From NCBI GenBank assembly GCA_017631215.1, contig JAGBTR010000260.1, positions 1 through 18,460 on the forward strand: DNA of 18,460 nucleotides. Direction: 5' to 3'. Origin of the DNA: Clostridia bacterium (GTDB taxonomy: Bacteria > Bacillota > Clostridia > Oscillospirales > CAG-272). Under the pieces are notes generated by a model. The model made no database searches, was not told the origin of the DNA, and saw only the letters and a list, made by a program, of their open reading frames with translations. Below are positions 15,792 through 18,460 of this stretch, piece after piece. Made by a program: the position numbers and the translations under genes. The number at the start of each line of letters is the position of its first letter. Position 1 is the stretch's first letter.

Positions 15792-16898
15792 TTATACAAC
15801 GGGATCAATTGTCTCCACCGTCACGTCGGAATCACTCGGCGTGTCGGTCGGCTCGACAGGATCAAGGTTACCCTCCGAATCATCGGGAGTGACCTCGTCA
15901 TTCGGCGTGTCGGTCGGATCGATGGGATCGATGGGATCGACGGGATCGACGGGCTCGAGGTTACCCTCCGCATCATCATCGGGAGTGACCTCGTCATTCG
16001 GCGTATCGGTTGGCTCGATGGGATCGACGGGATCAACAGGATCGAGGTTACCCTCCCCATCATCGGGATCGTCCGTGCCATTCGGCGTATCGGTCGGCTC
16101 GACGGGTTCGACGGGATCGACGGGATCGAGGTTGCCCTCCGCATCATCGGGATCGTCCGTGCCATTCGGCGTATCGGTAGGCTCGATGGGATCGGCGGGA
16201 TCGAGGTCGCCCTCCGCATCATCGGGATCGTCCTCGCCATTCGGCGTGTCGGTCGGATCGTTCGGCTCCTCCGAGGACGGCGGATCTTGCTGAGACGGAT
16301 CATTATCCGTCAGCGTCCCCTGCCCCTCGCGGAGCTCGCCTGCAAGAACGTGATACTCACCGCCGTCTACAAGGCTCACCGTTTGGGTGCTGACACCCCA
16401 AAGAGGCGTCATTTTGATCTCGGTATCCTGATCGACAGACAAGGCAAAGCTCATCGCACGGCTGATCGCAATCTGCTCGGTGTAATAGATCTTATCACCC
16501 AGCGTGATTTGATAATACCCCGTTTTGACGTCGCCCGACGCGTGGACCGTGACCTCATATTGCTTCCCCTTAACGAGGGTATACTCCAGCTTACCGACAC
16601 CATTGGCCTTGGCAATTCGTGCCTCGATCGTCGTGGCCTCGGTGGCATCCGATGCCAGCGTGACGACCTCCTCAACGCAATAAATGCCGACGTTGGGACG
16701 GTAGGCCGCCGATTGGATGATATTCTCCTGAGAAGAAACGTCCGCCGTATACCACGCCCAAGTGACCGCGCTCAACGATACCAAGCACAGCACAATACTG
16801 AAAATACAGACGGACATATTATATATATAATTCTTTTCTGTTTCCATTTTCTTATTCGACGCCTTGTCGGTGCGTCGCATCAGTTTTGGTCCCTTCAA
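15792..16898 (-). CDS. SipW-type secreted protein with acidic PTDTP repeats
   Basis: The protein has 368 residues if started at the TTG at 16898, which has AGGAAGG seven bases upstream; an ATG at 16880 would remove six residues. A basic N-terminus (RRTDKASNKK) precedes a transmembrane stretch (about 28-47) ending SAVTWAWYTADVSSQENIIQSAAY. This is the form of SipW-dependent signals of TasA/camelysin-type proteins, and cleavage is likely near TWA. A small beta-rich domain of about 130 residues follows (YTLVKGKQYEVTVHASG, then TPLWG), without recognised catalytic residues. The last 150 or so residues are an acidic, proline-rich tail of six PTDTP-initiated repeats, with no LPXTG motif or other recognised anchor. 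It lies between a TasA-like gene and a terminator. A cell-surface or matrix role is inferred. Confidence 0.85.
   Translation of the reverse strand: MKGPKLMRRTDKASNKKMETEKNYIYNMSVCIFSIVLCLVSLSAVTWAWYTADVSSQENIIQSAAYRPNVGIYCVEEVVTLASDATEATTIEARIAKANGVGKLEYTLVKGKQYEVTVHASGDVKTGYYQITLGDKIYYTEQIAISRAMSFALSVDQDTEIKMTPLWGVSTQTVSLVDGGEYHVLAGELREGQGTLTDNDPSQQDPPSSEEPNDPTDTPNGEDDPDDAEGDLDPADPIEPTDTPNGTDDPDDAEGNLDPVDPVEPVEPTDTPNGTDDPDDGEGNLDPVDPVDPIEPTDTPNDEVTPDDDAEGNLEPVDPVDPIDPIDPTDTPNDEVTPDDSEGNLDPVEPTDTPSDSDVTVETIDPVV
15835..16265 (-). repeat. In-frame tandem repeat coding the acidic Pro/Asp-rich tail
   Basis: The plus strand shows the complement of the PTDTP codons near 15835, 15900, 15996, 16080, 16164 and 16239. 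Successive units are about 66, 96, 84, 84 and 75 bp, all multiples of three. They differ by added or lost DP(V/I) dipeptide codons, as expected from slippage or unequal recombination. Length variation between strains is likely. Confidence 0.85.
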
Positions 16899-16928
16899 TA
16901 TACAACCTTCCTTTCTTCCATCATTCGC

Positions 16929-16991
16929 GGTAACCAAAAAACACAAACCTCGGCTTGTATTCTTTGGTTGCCGCCCACCCCAAAGGGTGGG
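16929..16991. repeat. Long inverted repeat plus GC hairpin between two surface genes
   Basis: Two 21-nt arms (16929-16949 and 16952-16972) match at 17 of 21 positions. In minus-strand RNA three of the four differences become GU pairs, giving a nearly continuous hairpin of about 20 bp. Directly next to it is a perfect 7-bp stem CCCACCC / GGGTGGG (16974-16980, 16985-16991). On the minus strand the inner part of the long hairpin, ACAAGCC / GGTTTGT followed by GTTTTTT, could act as an intrinsic terminator between the two genes. It could equally be a small dispersed palindromic element. Confidence 0.55.
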
Positions 16992-17013
16992 GGCATACGT
17001 GGTTCGAGCGCTA

Positions 17014-18459
17014 TTACCACTCCCAGCCGTTGGGAGTAGCCATCTTGATCGAACCGGAGTTATTCGTGTAAGCAGTACCGTTGTTGTAGGTAAGACCGTT
17101 GTGGTAGAACTTGTAGCTACCGCTGGTCGTAACGATACCGAAGGTGCGCGTCGTGTTCAGTGCGCAATTCTCCACGTACATATACGCGGGATACTTCACG
17201 CCGCCCACGTCGTTGTTACCGTTGACGTAGAAGGCAATGGCATCCCAGTCCGTGCCCTTGACAACGGTCAGATCGTAGCACTTGACCTTGGTCTTGCGGA
17301 TACACTGAACGGCGGCGTTGTCCTTGTTGCCCGTCGTCTTTGCCGTGGCATCCAGATAGAGGTTCTTCAGCGTGACGTGGATATAATCCGCCTTGGTACC
17401 GGAGCAGTTAAACAGGTGACGGTTGGAGTTCGAGGACGAGGTCTTGATGACCTTGACCGAATCCTTGTCGCCCAGACCAATGATGTCCATACTGGAGAGA
17501 ATGTTCAGCGTTGTTCCCTCGTTATAGGTACCGGGCAGCAGATAGACCGTGCTGAAGTCATTGTTCTGCAGAGCCGAGAACTCGGCATACAGCTTGCCGG
17601 CGGCTACCGTCTTGACGGTGTAGTTGCCATGCGTCGAGGTATAAGCAGTGTCGGGAGCAGCCAGAATGACCGTGGTCGCACGGGGGCTGACCGCATAGCA
17701 GGTCTCGCCATTCACCGTATAGTTGACGGCGATGTACTCGGAATCAACCTCTGCCAGCGTGGGATCCAATGCAACGGGATCGACGCCCTCAAAGACACCG
17801 CCGACGATCTTACCGTCCTCGATCTCGAGGCCGCTCACGCCTTTAAGCTCCCCATAGGTCACAGCAAAGGGGCTGAAGGAATCTGTCTCAAAGGTGACCA
17901 GACCCGTCATAGGATTGTAATCGAAGTTCGAAACGGCCGCACCGTTGTGGGTCACAGCAGTGACGTTCTTCATCGGCTCGATCTCGATGGTCACTTTGTA
18001 CATCGTACCGTCGGCAACGACCTTCTGACCGTCGCTGAGCAGATTGATCTCAAAGGTGACAGTGGTCTCACCCGATGCGCTTTGCTGGACAGACTTATTG
18101 GGAACGTTCAGCGTGTAGGAGGCATTGGCGGCGGTTTCGGGAATCGTAACCGTCACCTCGCCTGCGACCAGCGAGATCTCCTCGCCGTCCTTCACCGACA
18201 TATCGATGATGGGATAAACGGCGGGCACGTCGTAGTCCTTACCAAAGGCGTCCTGCTCGTGATTGAGCTGAGTAGCAACGACGCTCAGACCCAGATGGAT
18301 CTCGGGCTGCTTGGAGCCGTCGTGGTTGGCTTCGTTGCCAACCGTCTCGGGCATATACACGACCATCGCGTAGGTCTTGGGATCCGCACCTGCCACCATC
18401 GAGCCGTCAGCGACCGTACCGTCGCTCAGCTTGAGGGCAGTCGTGACCGCACCGCGTGC
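17014..18459 (-). CDS. TasA/camelysin-like surface protein with beta-helix domain, 5' end outside window
   Basis: The visible 481 residues are open to the right edge, so the signal peptide and start are missing. The first about 85 residues (ALKLSDGTVADGSM, then MPETVGNEANHDGSKQPEI and LSVVATQLNHEQDAFGKDYD) match the end of the TasA/camelysin fold of SipW-processed matrix proteins. A beta-sandwich-like stretch follows, ending in VTFETDSFSPFAVTYG. From about residue 280 the sequence has the pattern of a right-handed parallel beta-helix: STVYLLPGTYNEG, SMDIIGLGD, VTLKNLYLDATA, AAVQCIRKTKVKCYDLTV, YMYVENCALN. No catalytic set of a known pectate lyase was identified. It ends SIKMATPNGWEW with TAA at 17014. 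A role as a surface fibre component or glycan-contacting protein is inferred. Confidence 0.82.
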   Translation of the reverse strand, partial: ARGAVTTALKLSDGTVADGSMVAGADPKTYAMVVYMPETVGNEANHDGSKQPEIHLGLSVVATQLNHEQDAFGKDYDVPAVYPIIDMSVKDGEEISLVAGEVTVTIPETAANASYTLNVPNKSVQQSASGETTVTFEINLLSDGQKVVADGTMYKVTIEIEPMKNVTAVTHNGAAVSNFDYNPMTGLVTFETDSFSPFAVTYGELKGVSGLEIEDGKIVGGVFEGVDPVALDPTLAEVDSEYIAVNYTVNGETCYAVSPRATTVILAAPDTAYTSTHGNYTVKTVAAGKLYAEFSALQNNDFSTVYLLPGTYNEGTTLNILSSMDIIGLGDKDSVKVIKTSSSNSNRHLFNCSGTKADYIHVTLKNLYLDATAKTTGNKDNAAVQCIRKTKVKCYDLTVVKGTDWDAIAFYVNGNNDVGGVKYPAYMYVENCALNTTRTFGIVTTSGSYKFYHNGLTYNNGTAYTNNSGSIKMATPNGWEW

Positions 18460-18460
18460 C

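Noticed and set aside
15835..16265. Regular repeats as a CRISPR array
   Set aside because: Units vary in length by multiples of three, have no unique spacers and encode an in-frame protein repeat.

Overview
All recognisable genes are on the minus strand, so the window reads biologically from right to left. The order pyrH-frr-uppS-cdsA-dxr-rseP-ispG-polC, a PolC-type replicative polymerase with an internal proofreading exonuclease, the MEP isoprenoid enzymes, strong AGGAGG-type ribosome binding sites and SipW/TasA-type secreted proteins all point to a low-to-mid GC Gram-positive of the class Clostridia. A gut Oscillospiraceae/Ruminococcaceae-like genome is my best guess, but the family assignment is inference. 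No tRNA, rRNA, CRISPR array, transposase or phage gene was seen.

Right flank (18460 to 15740), surface module. The first gene is cut by the window edge. Its visible part ends a TasA/camelysin-like domain, continues through a beta-sandwich-like segment and finishes in a probable right-handed beta-helix. It is followed by a strong inverted-repeat element, then a short protein with a SipW-type signal (SAVTWAWYT), a small beta domain and a long acidic tail of six PTDTP-initiated repeats. A clear intrinsic terminator closes this unit.

Centre (15683 to 4724), housekeeping operon. A sigma-A-type promoter carrying a 20-bp palindrome, then a terminator-like leader hairpin, precede pyrH. The genes that follow are pyrH (UMP kinase), frr (ribosome recycling), uppS (undecaprenyl diphosphate synthase), cdsA (CDP-diacylglycerol synthase), dxr (MEP pathway), rseP (site-2 protease), ispG (MEP pathway) and polC. 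Spacing is tight (1 to 30 nt) from uppS to polC. dxr and ispG supply isoprenoid precursors, uppS turns them into the wall-lipid carrier, and cdsA makes the phospholipid precursor, so envelope synthesis, translation and replication functions share one transcription unit. The usual upstream partners rpsB-tsf are not present, and no rimP-nusA follows polC within the window.

Left flank (4723 to 1). After 252 bp holding a perfect-consensus promoter, nearby repeats and a leader of about 120 nt comes a very large secreted protein (at least 1490 residues, cut by the left edge). It is built from a signal peptide and seven tandem beta-sandwich, carbohydrate-binding-like domains of about 170 to 205 residues each.

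The most unusual material is the set of secreted proteins on both flanks and the non-coding structure near promoters and gene junctions (pyrH promoter and leader, frr-uppS gap, 16929-16991 element, 4670-4716 repeats). The core operon is conventional.
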